From the NCBI RefSeq assembly GCF_040105385.1, contig NZ_JBEDNQ010000008.1, positions 248,001 to 312,000 of the forward strand: a stretch of 64,000 bases of DNA, in the 5' to 3' direction. A model generated the notes under the pieces. The model saw only the letters and a program-made list of their open reading frames with translations, was not told where the DNA came from and did not search any database. This document shows positions 52,596 to 62,600 of the stretch, piece by piece; positions within the stretch are counted from its first letter, which is position 1, and every line of letters begins with the position of its first letter. Both the position numbers and the translations under genes were made by a program. The stretch comes from Pseudonocardia nematodicida (GTDB taxonomy: Bacteria > Actinomycetota > Actinomycetes > Mycobacteriales > Pseudonocardiaceae).

Positions 52596-52652
52596 GCGCT
52601 GTCTCCGCAGTGACCGCGCTGCCCTTCCGAGCTCTTCGCCCCGATCAGCTCG

Positions 52653-53738
52653 TTACCGGCCCAGCTGCAGGACGGCGTTGTCGGTGAAAACGTCGTCGAG
52701 GCGGATGTAGGTGGTGATGCTGTCGATGGAGCGGTGGCGGGTCTGGTGGGCGATGGCGCGGTCGGTGGCGCCGCGTAGGTGGGCGTAGGTGACGAATCCG
52801 GCGCGCAGGCTGTGCGCGGTGTAGGGGCCGCCGGGGATGCTGGCGCGGGTGGTCGCGGCCGCGACGAGGTCGTTGATCGACTCGGGGTGCAGGGGTGTGT
52901 CGAGGATGCGGTTGCCGGTGGAGACCTTGCGCAGGATCGGGCCGGTGCTGATGTCGGCGAGCTGTAGCCAGTGCTCGAGGGCGGTCAGCGGGCAGTGGGC
53001 GGGGTTTTCGGCGCGGGGCAGGCCGACGAGGTCGGGGTGCTCGCCGGTCTGGTTGGTCTTGGAGCGGTGCAGGGTTAGGACGCGGCCGCGGCGTCCGCTG
53101 CGCAGCTCGCGTTCGGGGCTGAGCTGCTCGACGGTGAGCTCGGCGAGCTCGGCGCGGCGCAGCGCTCCCCAGAATCCGATCAGTAGCAGGGCGCGGTCGC
53201 GGGCGCCAGTCAGCGCGGGCTCGGTGGGGCGGGCCTTCCAGGTGCGGGTGGTGGGGCAGGCGGCGATGACCTGGTCGAGTAGGGGCGGCATCAGCGGTGG
53301 GGCCTGCTCGGGCGGGGCGCCGTGGGTGCGGCGGATGCCCTCCCAGACGGTGGAGACCCGGGCGGTGACCGCGGGGTCGGGCAGGTCGGCGGTGCGGTGG
53401 GCGGTGCGGATCCCGGACAGGTGTTTGGCGATGGTGCGGATCTTGGCGCCGCCCTGGGCGAGCGCGATCAGGTAGGCGCTGACGGTGGCCGGGGTGGCCG
53501 GTAGTGCGTCGAGGTCGTGGGCGGTGCAGAACGCGGTGAAGCTGGTCCAGACCGAGCGGTAGCCGCGGCGGGTGTTGTGCGCGCGGGCCGCGGCGACGTA
53601 GCCGGCCTCGTCGGGGCTCAGCGGGGTGTCCGTGCCGGCGTGCGGCCAGCCCGGCGCGGCGGCGAGGTGGTCGAGGGCGCGGGCGGGCGGCGCCGGTGCG
53701 GGGGCCGCGGTCGGGTCGTGCGGCGTCGGGGCGGTCAT
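52653..53738 (-). CDS. Tyrosine recombinase/integrase
   Basis: A 361-residue enzyme with an N-terminal SAM-like core-binding domain (AARAHNTRRGYRSVWTSFTAF). The catalytic domain contains Arg in GALRRAELAELT, HSLRAGF (H-x-x-R), HQTRHRSID and the nucleophile Tyr in SITTYIRL. It is likely the integrase or resolvase of the mobile segment to its right. The start codon overlaps the HEPN gene stop (ATGA), so the two are cotranscribed. No attachment-site repeats were recognised. Confidence 0.93.
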   Translation of the reverse strand: MTAPTPHDPTAAPAPAPPARALDHLAAAPGWPHAGTDTPLSPDEAGYVAAARAHNTRRGYRSVWTSFTAFCTAHDLDALPATPATVSAYLIALAQGGAKIRTIAKHLSGIRTAHRTADLPDPAVTARVSTVWEGIRRTHGAPPEQAPPLMPPLLDQVIAACPTTRTWKARPTEPALTGARDRALLLIGFWGALRRAELAELTVEQLSPERELRSGRRGRVLTLHRSKTNQTGEHPDLVGLPRAENPAHCPLTALEHWLQLADISTGPILRKVSTGNRILDTPLHPESINDLVAAATTRASIPGGPYTAHSLRAGFVTYAHLRGATDRAIAHQTRHRSIDSITTYIRLDDVFTDNAVLQLGR

Positions 53739-54508
53739 GGGCAGTTCGCCGCAGGTAGGTGCTGGTCGGCCCAGGCCAGGATGAGCCGGTCCAGCTCGTG
53801 GGCGACGTCGTGGACGAATCCGATCCAGGCGCGCACGCCGTCGGTGCGCAGCAGTCCGGGGGTCTCGCCGCGGTGCACGCTGGCGTTGCGGACCTCGACC
53901 AGCACCTCAAGCCAGTCCGCGACGTAGTCGCGGTGGCACCTGGGCAGTCGGACCAGCTTGATCAGCCGCTCGCCGTGAATCGTCTTCTGGTAGTCCGCGA
54001 CGACGTGGAGCCGGGGCGCGCCCATCGCGCCGCGCGGATCTGAGCCGGAGTTGTCCCAGTAAGGCACCCCGACGACCCGGCGGTACAGCTCCGCCTCGAG
54101 GAGTTCGGGCCACGGGCCCGTCAGCATCTTCTCGTCGCGCGCCCGCGACCGGTCGAACCTCTTCGACCGGGAGGGGGCGGCCGGTCTCAGGCTCTCGTCG
54201 CAGCGCGTCGGCTCGTACGCGGCCTTGAGCTTCTGCGGTGCGGCCTTGGCCAGCGCGGCTAGGCGGGTCGTGCCGGGCGGGGCGAGCTGGCGGCCCGCCC
54301 GTCGCGCGGAGGAGCCGGCGCGCCCGGCCAGCCAGACCAGGCTGTCCTCGGCGTAGGCCTCCCACGCCAACGCGCACAACACGAGGCACGCCCGGCGCAG
54401 CGGCCGCTCGCGGTCGGTCTTCCCGCCCGGCTCGGGCAGGTGCGTGTCCGCGATCGTCGTCGCGGCGTCGAGGGTGGCGTCCAGGGCCCCCAGGGCGGTC
54501 TGCGGCAC
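53735..54508 (-). CDS. HEPN-domain protein, RiboL-PSP-HEPN-like putative RNase toxin
   Basis: A 257-residue helical protein. The C-terminal part has the HEPN nuclease motif Arg207-x4-His212 in VEVRNASVHRG, and the N-terminal helices contain CLVLCALAWEAYAEDSLVWL, typical of large-HEPN families with an N-terminal Glu/Asp. Such proteins are ribonucleases in toxin-antitoxin and anti-phage modules. No obvious MNT-type antitoxin adjoins; the integrase gene overlaps downstream and a coiled-coil gene is divergent. Enzyme activity is inferred from the motif only. Confidence 0.65.
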   Translation of the reverse strand: MPQTALGALDATLDAATTIADTHLPEPGGKTDRERPLRRACLVLCALAWEAYAEDSLVWLAGRAGSSARRAGRQLAPPGTTRLAALAKAAPQKLKAAYEPTRCDESLRPAAPSRSKRFDRSRARDEKMLTGPWPELLEAELYRRVVGVPYWDNSGSDPRGAMGAPRLHVVADYQKTIHGERLIKLVRLPRCHRDYVADWLEVLVEVRNASVHRGETPGLLRTDGVRAWIGFVHDVAHELDRLILAWADQHLPAANCP

Positions 54509-54560
54509 CGGCGGAGCCTAGCCGCTGCTACCCGGGATCTTGTGGATGATCCCGCCAAAC

Positions 54561-54638
54561 ACGAAAGCGTTTCGTTGCGTTTCGTTGTTACGAAACAAAA
54601 ACAGAACAGTTGACACAACAGAACTAAACACGTATCGT
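54561..54638 (+). promoter_or_regulatory. Divergent control region: palindromes plus TTGACA/TATCGT promoter
   Basis: ACGAAAGCGTTTCGT (54561-54575) and GTTTCGTTGTTACGAAAC (54579-54596) are adjacent inverted repeats built on ACGAAA/TTTCGT. Downstream lie TTGACA (54610-54615) and TATCGT (54633-54638) with 17-bp spacing. A GTG follows 7 nt after the -10, so the transcript is probably leaderless. The palindromes lie between the divergent HEPN and coiled-coil genes and likely form the operator of a local autorepressor. Confidence 0.65.
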
Positions 54639-54645
54639 GACTTTC

Positions 54646-56070
54646 GTGAGCGAGCAGCCCTTCACCGACGAGCCGGTCGCCAACGATGCCGCGGCCGCGC
54701 GGTCCGACGGCGGCGACGGTGTCGTGATGGACGTGACCGGGCCATCCAGGCCGGGGCCGTCCTGGGCGGCGCGGCGGGGACCGGAGCTGGAGCGGTGTCA
54801 GTTCCCCGGAGGCTGCGCGCACACGATGGAGTACGCCGGGTCCGGGCGACGGCCGAAGTACTGCTATCAGGTCGTCGGCGGGGTGATGCACGACCGCAGC
54901 AACGCCAAGCGCATCGCCGACGGCGCCACCCCCGCCCGCCGGCGCGGCGAGACCGACGACGCCCAGGCCCGCCCGATCGCCCGCGCCGGGCAGACCGTGA
55001 CCGACCAGGTCGCCGCGCTCACCGCGTTCCTCGAGGAGCGGACCGGGGACCTGCGCGAGGCGCTGGTGACCCTGGCCGACCCGGACGCGGTCGCCGCCGA
55101 GATCGCCGCCGCGCAGCGCGCCGCGCGCGCCCAGGTCGACCAGGCCCAGGCCGCCACCGACGACGCCCGCGCCCAGGCCCGCACCGCGCAGACCGCCGCC
55201 GAGGCCGCCCGCCGCTCCGCGGCCGCCTCCGACGATGAGGCGGCCGAGGCCGTCTACGCCCGGGCGGCCGCCGAGCAGGCCCGCGACGAGGCCCTGGCCG
55301 CCCGCGAGCAAGCCGAGACACAGCTAGCGCAGCTCAGCACCGACCTCGAGGAGCAGTCCGGCGAGCTGGACACGGCCCGGGCCGAGACCGACCGGGTCAC
55401 CACCGAGCTCGCCGCCGCGCGCGCGGAACTGGAGGAGGCGACCGCCGCGCGCGACACCGCACGGGCCGAGCGCGACACCGCGACCGGCGACCGGGACCAG
55501 GTCGCCGCCGAGCTGGCCGCAGCCACCCGCGACCACACCCGAGCCCACACCGAGCTCACCGAGGCGCGCGCCCGGGTCGAGGCGCTGGCCACCGACCGCG
55601 ACACCGCCACCGCGGACCTGGCCGGGCTCCGCCGCGACCTCGACCGCGCCGAGACCGACCGGGCCCGGCTGGCCGATGACCTCGACGCCGCCCGCGAGCA
55701 GGCCGCCGAGCACCGAGCCGCCCGGGCTGGCGCGGAGAGCACTCTGACCGCGCTGCGCGCCCAGCTCACCCACGACGTCGACCGCGAACGCGCCTACGGC
55801 CACCAGCGCCTCGACGACGCCGAACTCCGCCACGCCGCCCAGCTCGCCGACCTGCGCGCCGAGCTCGACCGCCTCCGCGGCCAGGCCGCCGGCCACTCCC
55901 CCATGCCCGATCGAGCCCCGGCCGAGGACGGGGAGCCGGACAGTGACGTCCCCGCGACCGACCCGACGCGCACGGCCGCGGCCCGACGAGCCCGGCCTCG
56001 CGCGGCCCGGCGCCGGCCCGGGCCCGACTCCCCCGACGACACCACCGACGAGCAGGAGCAGGACCTATGA
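54646..56070 (+). CDS. Long coiled-coil protein with N-terminal Cys/His cluster (KfrA-like)
   Basis: A 474-residue protein. The N-terminus has a putative zinc cluster (CQFPGGCAHTMEYAG, CYQ). Residues about 115-420 are almost pure Ala/Glu/Arg/Asp heptads, forming a long alpha-helical coiled coil, followed by a basic Arg/Pro tail. It resembles KfrA-type plasmid proteins and related actinobacterial mobile-element proteins, which bind DNA and form filaments for partition or repression. The GTG start is set by the promoter. The next gene overlaps it (ATGA). Confidence 0.7.
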   Translation: MSEQPFTDEPVANDAAAARSDGGDGVVMDVTGPSRPGPSWAARRGPELERCQFPGGCAHTMEYAGSGRRPKYCYQVVGGVMHDRSNAKRIADGATPARRRGETDDAQARPIARAGQTVTDQVAALTAFLEERTGDLREALVTLADPDAVAAEIAAAQRAARAQVDQAQAATDDARAQARTAQTAAEAARRSAAASDDEAAEAVYARAAAEQARDEALAAREQAETQLAQLSTDLEEQSGELDTARAETDRVTTELAAARAELEEATAARDTARAERDTATGDRDQVAAELAAATRDHTRAHTELTEARARVEALATDRDTATADLAGLRRDLDRAETDRARLADDLDAAREQAAEHRAARAGAESTLTALRAQLTHDVDRERAYGHQRLDDAELRHAAQLADLRAELDRLRGQAAGHSPMPDRAPAEDGEPDSDVPATDPTRTAAARRARPRAARRRPGPDSPDDTTDEQEQDL

Positions 56071-56489
56071 GCTCTTCGTCCCCCACCCCTGATCAGGCCA
56101 CCCCTGCTCCGTCGCGCCAGCGGACGGAGTCGGCGCGGCCGGTGATGGCGGGTCCCACCGCCGGCGCCCCGGGTGACCGGTCGCGGTGCTGCGACCGGTG
56201 CGGGCAGGCCCCGGCCGACCCGATGCAGCAGATCCTGATGAGCGCGGTGTGGCTCGTCGCGGGCCCCGCCGGACCGATCCAGGCGTGCTACTGCCGCGCC
56301 TGCCCGCCCGACGCGGCGATCACCGACCTGACCTGCCTACGCTGCGGCGACGGTCCGCTGCTGGCCGGCGAGCTGGCCGCCGACCCGCACGGGCAGCTCC
56401 CCGCCCCGGCTCAGGAGTGGCTCCTCGCCGCGGGGTGGCGCCTCGACGGGCCGCTGTGCCCTGGCTGTCAGCCGAGACAGACTCGCTGA
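56067..56489 (+). CDS. Small zinc-ribbon-like protein
   Basis: A 140-residue protein with four CxxC-type knuckles (RCCDRCG, CYCRAC, CLRCG, CPGC), suggesting two zinc sites, and a disordered Ser/Pro-rich start. It overlaps the coiled-coil gene by 4 bp and is presumably a partner. No family recognised. The 213 bp following it hold nothing supportable. Confidence 0.65.
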   Translation: MSSSSPTPDQATPAPSRQRTESARPVMAGPTAGAPGDRSRCCDRCGQAPADPMQQILMSAVWLVAGPAGPIQACYCRACPPDAAITDLTCLRCGDGPLLAGELAADPHGQLPAPAQEWLLAAGWRLDGPLCPGCQPRQTR

Positions 56490-56702
56490 TCTGCCCCGCT
56501 CATCCGGGCCCAGAGCCAGCCGCGGCAGGAGCATATACAGATCGAACTGCCCGCTGGCCTCGGTTCTGCCCGGGCTTCCGCTCCGCCATACGCCGGACCA
56601 GAATGGGTAGATCAACGGTCACCGGGGACGACACCCGCTACCACATCCTAGGAGAGACGCTGGTCCGGTGCCCGTCGCGATCGAGGTGGGGTGGAGCAGC
56701 CA

Positions 56703-57647
56703 CTACAGTGCGCGCAGCACCCGGACGCGGTCGGCCACCGCCCGCCGGGCGATGTCGGAGTGCGGGGCCCAGAGATCGAACAGGTGCGGTACGCCTGCGT
56801 GCAGGTGGAACTCGACTTCCACTCCTGCGCGCCCCAGCCGTTCGACGTACTCGACAGTCTCTGCGCGGAAGAGATCGAGCTGGCCGATCTCGATGTAGGC
56901 GGGCGCGAGACCGACAAGGTCCGGCTCACGGGCGGGCGACGCGTAGCCCGGAACGTCCGGGCCACCCGCGGCATCCCCGAGCAGGCAACCCCAGCCGGTG
57001 CGGTTATCGACACCCGTCCAGACCAGCCACGGCTCGAGGTGGGCGTCGGCACTGGTCGTTCGGTCGTCGAGCATGGGATGGATCAGTATCTGGCGAGCCA
57101 GGACGGGCCCGCCCCGGTCACGGACCATCAGTGCCACAGCCGCCGCCATCCCGGCGCCCGCACTGTCGCCCATGATGGCGATCCGGGACGGGTCGACGCC
57201 GAGTTCGCCAGCGTGTTCGACCGCCCAGCACAACGCCGCGTAACTGTCTTCGACCGCCGTCGGGAACGGGTGCTCGGGTGCCAGCCGGAACGCGGCCGCG
57301 AGGACCGGTACCCCGGACGACGTGGCGTAGCGCCGGCACACCGCACCGTGAGTGTCCAGGCTGCCGGAGAACATCCCTCCACCGTGCAGGTATACGGCGA
57401 GGGGACCCCGCGTGGTCTCGATGCTGCGATAGAAGCGCAGCTCGATCGGAGTCCCGTCGAGGGCAGCGGCGGTGTGTCGGGTGGCTTCGGTTCCCGTCTG
57501 ACCGGGCAGCGCGCGGGCGAAGTCTGCGAGCAGTGCATCTCCCGTCTCGCGACGCGTGCGCCAGTCCCCGGCTGGAGGGATGGTGGTAACGGCGACCGCG
57601 AGCGGTGCGAGCGCGTCGGCGACCTGGGCGTCCATCTGTAGGGCCAT
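56703..57647 (-). CDS. HSL-family alpha/beta hydrolase (esterase)
   Basis: A 314-residue esterase of the hormone-sensitive-lipase group, with oxyanion-hole motif YLHGGGMFSG, nucleophile motif MGDSAGAGMAAAVAL, and Asp and His near the end (GQLDLFRAE, HAGVPHLFDLW). It hydrolyses short-chain esters. It starts 25 nt after the stop of the upstream regulator gene and is probably cotranscribed. Role relative to the NRPS on the other side is unknown. Confidence 0.92.
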   Translation of the reverse strand: MALQMDAQVADALAPLAVAVTTIPPAGDWRTRRETGDALLADFARALPGQTGTEATRHTAAALDGTPIELRFYRSIETTRGPLAVYLHGGGMFSGSLDTHGAVCRRYATSSGVPVLAAAFRLAPEHPFPTAVEDSYAALCWAVEHAGELGVDPSRIAIMGDSAGAGMAAAVALMVRDRGGPVLARQILIHPMLDDRTTSADAHLEPWLVWTGVDNRTGWGCLLGDAAGGPDVPGYASPAREPDLVGLAPAYIEIGQLDLFRAETVEYVERLGRAGVEVEFHLHAGVPHLFDLWAPHSDIARRAVADRVRVLRAL

Positions 57648-57671
57648 CCGATCTCCTCCTGCGTGGATAAG

Positions 57672-59087
57672 TCAGTACTGGTCGATGAGGCGCGCCAGCG
57701 CGTCGCGCGCTGGGCCCAACATCTCCGCGACTCGGTCGGTCGCGTTCTCCGGGCTGGCGATGAGGATCGAGATGCGCTCGGCCGCGGCGAGCGGCATCAC
57801 GGCCACCTCCGTGCCCGGCGCGAAGACCCGACCGATGAGATCGTCGGATCTGAATGCCTGTCCGTCGGCGACCTGGAATCGCACGGTGTCGCGGGCGTGC
57901 AGAGCCTGGCGAATCGCGGCGGTCAACGGATAAGAACCCGCGACGATCCGGTAGGCACGCTGGACCGGGGCGAGCACAGGGTCGTCGGTGAGGTGCGCCC
58001 GCCGTAGTACCCGCGTGACGACGTCGTGGTCCACCGGCAGGCAGACGCGCTGGCGGGTCACGAGCAGCAACCACGCGTCGTTCCCGGCCAGGGCGCCGAG
58101 CGGGCCCCGCAACTTCCCGTACAGAGCCCGATCGAACGACGACTCCATGGCGACGAGCGCGGCGCCGGCCCGGCGTTGCAGCACGGCATACCCCGTCTCG
58201 AGGGTCACCAGGAGTGGGGCGCGAACAGCGTCCAGCATGTCGGCTTCCAGCTCGCGTGGCAGGGTAAGGCAGATCTGGTCGAAACGTCCGACGCTGCCGT
58301 TGATCTTGCAGGTGTGGTTGACGTAGAGGTCCGGCGCCGTCAGATCTGGCGACGCGACGTCCTGAAGACTTGTCCGCAGTGTGCGCTCGCGCTCCAGATC
58401 CGGGCGGAGCTTGAGTGCGAGCACACGCCCGGCAACGTGCAGCAGATGCACCCCCGGCCCCGCAGGTTCGGCACGTTCCCCGAGCACATCGAGGACGGCC
58501 TGAACACACAGCGCGAGCAGCACCTGCTCGAAGCGATCGAGCTGAGCTCCGATGTCGCCGTACGACGCGCTTCCGAGCGGTTGGTCGAGGCTCCGGGTTA
58601 CGCGCCTGCGCAGCGTGTTGGCCAGCGATGGCGGGAGCCGTGGCGCCATCAGGGGTTCCGCCGCCGCCTGCGACCGGGAGACGACGTGTGCGTGGCCAGG
58701 CCGGTGCCTGTCCAGGGGCCCGTTGCCTCGTCCACCCCGGACGCGCGACGGCGGGTCGGCTGGTGCGGTGGGCGTACCGGTATCTGCCGTTTGCGCATGC
58801 CCGGAGGCCTCGCCCACGAGTGACGGGCCGCCGCCGGTGGCGCCGATCCACAGCTGGCGAAACTGCTCGACATCCCCGCGCAAGAATTGCACGACGCGTT
58901 GAATGCTATCCCAGGCCGGCACGTCCGGCGAACAGAACACTCGAGACAGGGTGGTGTGGCTGCAGCCGACTCCCCGTGCCATTCGGCGCAGGCTCGGCCA
59001 CCCCGCCCTGTGGTGGAGTTCATGAAGTGCCTCGTGCAGATCTCGGGCTGGTCCGTACGGTAGATGCGGTCGAGTTAAGGCTTTCAT
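57672..59087 (-). CDS. XRE-like helix-turn-helix protein with unknown C-terminal domain
   Basis: A 471-residue protein. Residues about 15-70 resemble an actinobacterial Cro/C1-type HTH (LHEALHELHHRAGWPSLRRMARGVGCSHTTLSRVF). A low-complexity linker follows, then about 300 residues of mixed alpha/beta sequence without a recognised family. It lies divergent to the NRPS gene across a 543-bp spacer, so it could regulate that gene and the esterase. Confidence 0.7.
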   Translation of the reverse strand: MKALTRPHLPYGPARDLHEALHELHHRAGWPSLRRMARGVGCSHTTLSRVFCSPDVPAWDSIQRVVQFLRGDVEQFRQLWIGATGGGPSLVGEASGHAQTADTGTPTAPADPPSRVRGGRGNGPLDRHRPGHAHVVSRSQAAAEPLMAPRLPPSLANTLRRRVTRSLDQPLGSASYGDIGAQLDRFEQVLLALCVQAVLDVLGERAEPAGPGVHLLHVAGRVLALKLRPDLERERTLRTSLQDVASPDLTAPDLYVNHTCKINGSVGRFDQICLTLPRELEADMLDAVRAPLLVTLETGYAVLQRRAGAALVAMESSFDRALYGKLRGPLGALAGNDAWLLLVTRQRVCLPVDHDVVTRVLRRAHLTDDPVLAPVQRAYRIVAGSYPLTAAIRQALHARDTVRFQVADGQAFRSDDLIGRVFAPGTEVAVMPLAAAERISILIASPENATDRVAEMLGPARDALARLIDQY

Positions 59088-59630
59088 GCAAGTGGACCCC
59101 GCACGTGTATCGGATAATCTCTGAAGCGATGTCGGCCATCATCGATCCGAACTGTGATCGGGCAGCGATGCCGCTATTCGGCCCGCGTGACCGGCAGGGG
59201 CCACTCGTGCCAGGCATTGCCGTGTCGTCAGTCGAATATTCGGTCAACGAGACACTCACCAGGCAAGCGACATGTAACCACCAACTCGGACGGATGTCCA
59301 ACTAAACTGCGTGACTGTCGAGAAATAGCTGCTCAGCGTGTCGAGCGATCCGAAGTGGACCGGGATCGCCGGCGATCGACATGGCGGCCTCGACCTTCTT
59401 CTGACGGTCGCCGGCGGCCCCGGAAGGCATGGCTGGCGGGGTCGCTTCCGCTCGTGATCCGGACCGGCTGGCACGTGACTGGTCGATCGTGGCAACTCTG
59501 TTCTCGATCCGGCCATCGCTGGTGTCCCTTTGGATCGACCTATGCGCCGACCACCACCGCGGTGTGAAGATCTGATTGATGTCGCGGCAATTTCGTCGAA
59601 GAAGCCGGACAGCTGGGGAGGGGAGCTCGG
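59088..59630. other. Spacer between the HTH regulator and the NRPS gene
   Basis: About 540 bp with lower GC and no credible gene. Short frames (for example ATLFSIRPSLVSLWIDLCADHH near 59490-59560) resemble scraps of mobile-element genes but are not assignable. It should contain the divergent promoters. The ribosome site GGGGAGGGGAG for the NRPS lies at 59615-59625. Confidence 0.5.
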
Positions 59631-62600
59631 TTGAAGAATTCATCACATGACGTCCATGAGCTGTCTGCGCACCAACGGGATATCTGGGTCGCTGCGGCGA
59701 GAGATCCGCATCACCCGCAGTTCACCGTGGTCGTCGCGGAACAGCTTGACGGTCCTGTCGACGTCGCCCAGCTGCTGCGTTGCGCACGCGAGCGGCTGCG
59801 CTACACCGACGCGCTGTGCCTGCAGGTCGGCGAGGGAGGCGGCGAGCCTGTGCAGTGGGTGGACCGGGATGCCGCGACCGTGCAGGTCCACTCATCGCCG
59901 GTCGACTCCGGCGAGCCGGGTGAGGACGCTGATCAGTGGGCAGCCGCCGCCGCAGAGCGAACGTTCGTGCTCGGCGACGGCCCCCTGGCCGAGGTGGTGG
60001 TGCTGACCGCCGGACCGGACCGGTGCATCCTCGGGGTGGCCGCACACCACATCGTCGCTGACACCCGGGCCCTGGTTCTGTTTACGGACGCGGTACTGGC
60101 TGACTACGCGGGTCGTGGTCCGGAACGCGAGGGGCGGTCATACCTGGAGTCCGTCGCCGACGACGTGGCCTATCGCAGCTCGGAGGCCCACGGACGCGAC
60201 CGCGCCGCTCTGGCCGGGGAACTCGCCGATGCCGTCCCAGCGCTGTTCGCACGCGGCTCGAAGAGCCCCGGCGAGCGCTGCCGCTTCGTGCTGGACGCCA
60301 TGTTGGTCAGCCGGATGTTGGCGCTCGGCGAGTCCCCGTTCTCGTTCGTCGCCGCTGGCGTCGCGGCTCATCTGTCGCGCGTGCACAACGTCGGCGAGGT
60401 AGTCCTGGGGGTTCCGCTGGCGAACCGACCGGGCTGCGACAGCGCCACCGTCGGGCAGTTCGCCAATACGCTGCCGTTGCGAGTGTGGACCGACGGGGAA
60501 CGGACTCTGCGCGCCTTGGCGTCGGAGATCCGGGCGTCGACATCCTTCCTGCGGGAACACGGGCGGACCGCGCTCGGCGACCTGGTCCGCGAGCTGGGGC
60601 CGAGCGCCGGCCCGCGGATCCCATTCGACGTGACGGTGTCGTCGATGCGTCACCCTAGTCCGGTCACGCTTCCAGATGTGCGTCGCCTGACGGCGCACCG
60701 TGCCTCGGCGCACCGCCAGGACGCACTTGCCATCCACATGCACGCGTTCGAGGGACGCGACGAGATCGAGGTGCATCTGCACTTCGGCGACGGCGTCGCG
60801 GACAGCGACCTGATCGCCGCGGCGATGACCAGCCACCTGGAAACGCTGCTGCGCGCCGGCATCGAGCAGCCGCTGATGCCGATGGGTCGGCTCACGATGA
60901 CCGATGCCGGGGAGCGGGAGCGTCTCATCGGATTCGCCACCGGCCCGGACGTCGCGCATCCGGCAGAGCGAACCCTGACCGCCCTGATCGAGCAGTGCGT
61001 AGACGCCGCGCCGAGCGCGCGCGCCGTCGTCGGGACGGACCCGCTCACTCGGGTCGAGCTGGACGGGCGCGCGAATCAGGTCGCCCGTGGCCTGCGAGCC
61101 CGGGGGGTGCGCCGGGGCGACCGCGTGGCGGTGTTGCTCGAACGCGGCCCGGAACTGCTACCCGCCGTGTTCGGCGTACTCAAGGCGGGCGCGGCGTACG
61201 TGCCTGTGGACCCGGCACACCCGCCGGAGCGGATCCGGTTCGTGCTCTCCGACTGCGGCGCGCGCGTGGTGCTGACCGGCGCGGACACGTCCTACACGCC
61301 GGAGAACGCGGTGCCGGTGGCGGACCTGCTGCACGGCTCGCGTGAACGGTTGGGCCCACTGGCCGGAGCCGCTGACCTGGCCTACGTCATCTACACCTCC
61401 GGCACGACCGGTCGCCCGAAAGGCGCGATGATCGAGCACCGTTCGGTCGTCAACCGGCTCGGCTGGATGCAGCGCGACTACCCGATCGACTCCGACGACG
61501 TGCTGCTGCAGAAGACGCCGATCTCCTTCGATGTGTCCGTGTGGGAGTTGTTCTGGTGGGCGGTAGACGGCGCGGCCGTGTCGGTGCCACCGGCCGGAAC
61601 GCAGCGGGACCCCCACCTGCTCCTGGACGCCGTCGAGCGGGCAGGATGCACGGTCCTGCACTTCGTGCCATCGATGCTCGAGCCGTTCCTCAGCGCCGTG
61701 GAGACTTGTCCGGACGGACGGACGCGGGTCGCGTCGCTACGCACAGTATTCTGCAGTGGTGAGGCCCTGCCGCCCGCCCGGGTCGAGCAGTGCGCCCGCG
61801 TGCTCGGCCCACACGTGCAGGTGGTGAACCTCTACGGGCCGACCGAGGCGTGCGTCGACGTCTCACACCACGACTGCACCACCGTGCCCGGCAGTACGCC
61901 GCAGCAGGTACCGATCGGCCGGCCGGTCGACAACACGTCACTCTTCGTGCTGGACCCGTACGGCAACCTGCAGCCCGCGGGCGTGCCGGGCGAACTGTGT
62001 ATCGCCGGGCGCCAGCTGGCCCGCGGCTACCTCGACCGGCCGGAGCTGACCGAGGAGAAGTTCGTCGGCTGCACGTTCGCCCCGGGCGGGCGCATCTACC
62101 GCACCGGCGATCTCGCCCGCTGGACAGGCGATGGCGAACTACTGTTCCTGGGCCGCCTCGACGACCAGGTCAAGATCCGCGGGAATCGCGTCGAACTCGG
62201 CGAAGTCGGGGACGCGGTGCGTCACCTGCCCGACGTCCGCGACGCAGTCGTCGTCGATCGGACCACCGCCGAGCGCGGGACCCACCTGGTGGCCTACGTC
62301 ATCCCACAGGCCGAGCCGGACCCGGCCCGCTACCGCGCCGGGCTGGCAGCGCGGCTACCCGACTACATGATCCCGTCGCAGTTCGTCCCGGTCGAGCAGA
62401 TCCCGCTCACCGTCAACGGCAAGACAGACCGGCGTGCACTGCCGTCCCCGGAGACAGCGACGGTATCCGCCGGCGCTGCCGCGCCCTCCGGCCCCGTGGA
62501 GACTGCGCTCGCCGACGCCTGGGCCCGGGTGCTGGGCACCGGACCGGTCGGCGCGCACGACGACTTCTTCTTGCTCGGCGGCGACTCCCTGCTGATGCTC

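Noticed and set aside
55254..55896. Minus-strand Ser/Ala-rich ORFs opposite the coiled-coil gene
   Set aside because: They are the complement of Ala/Asp/Arg/Glu heptad codons, not independent genes.
59647..60006. ATG at 59647 as NRPS start
   Set aside because: It opens a different frame that ends after 119 codons; the condensation-domain frame starts at TTG 59631 behind a strong ribosome site.
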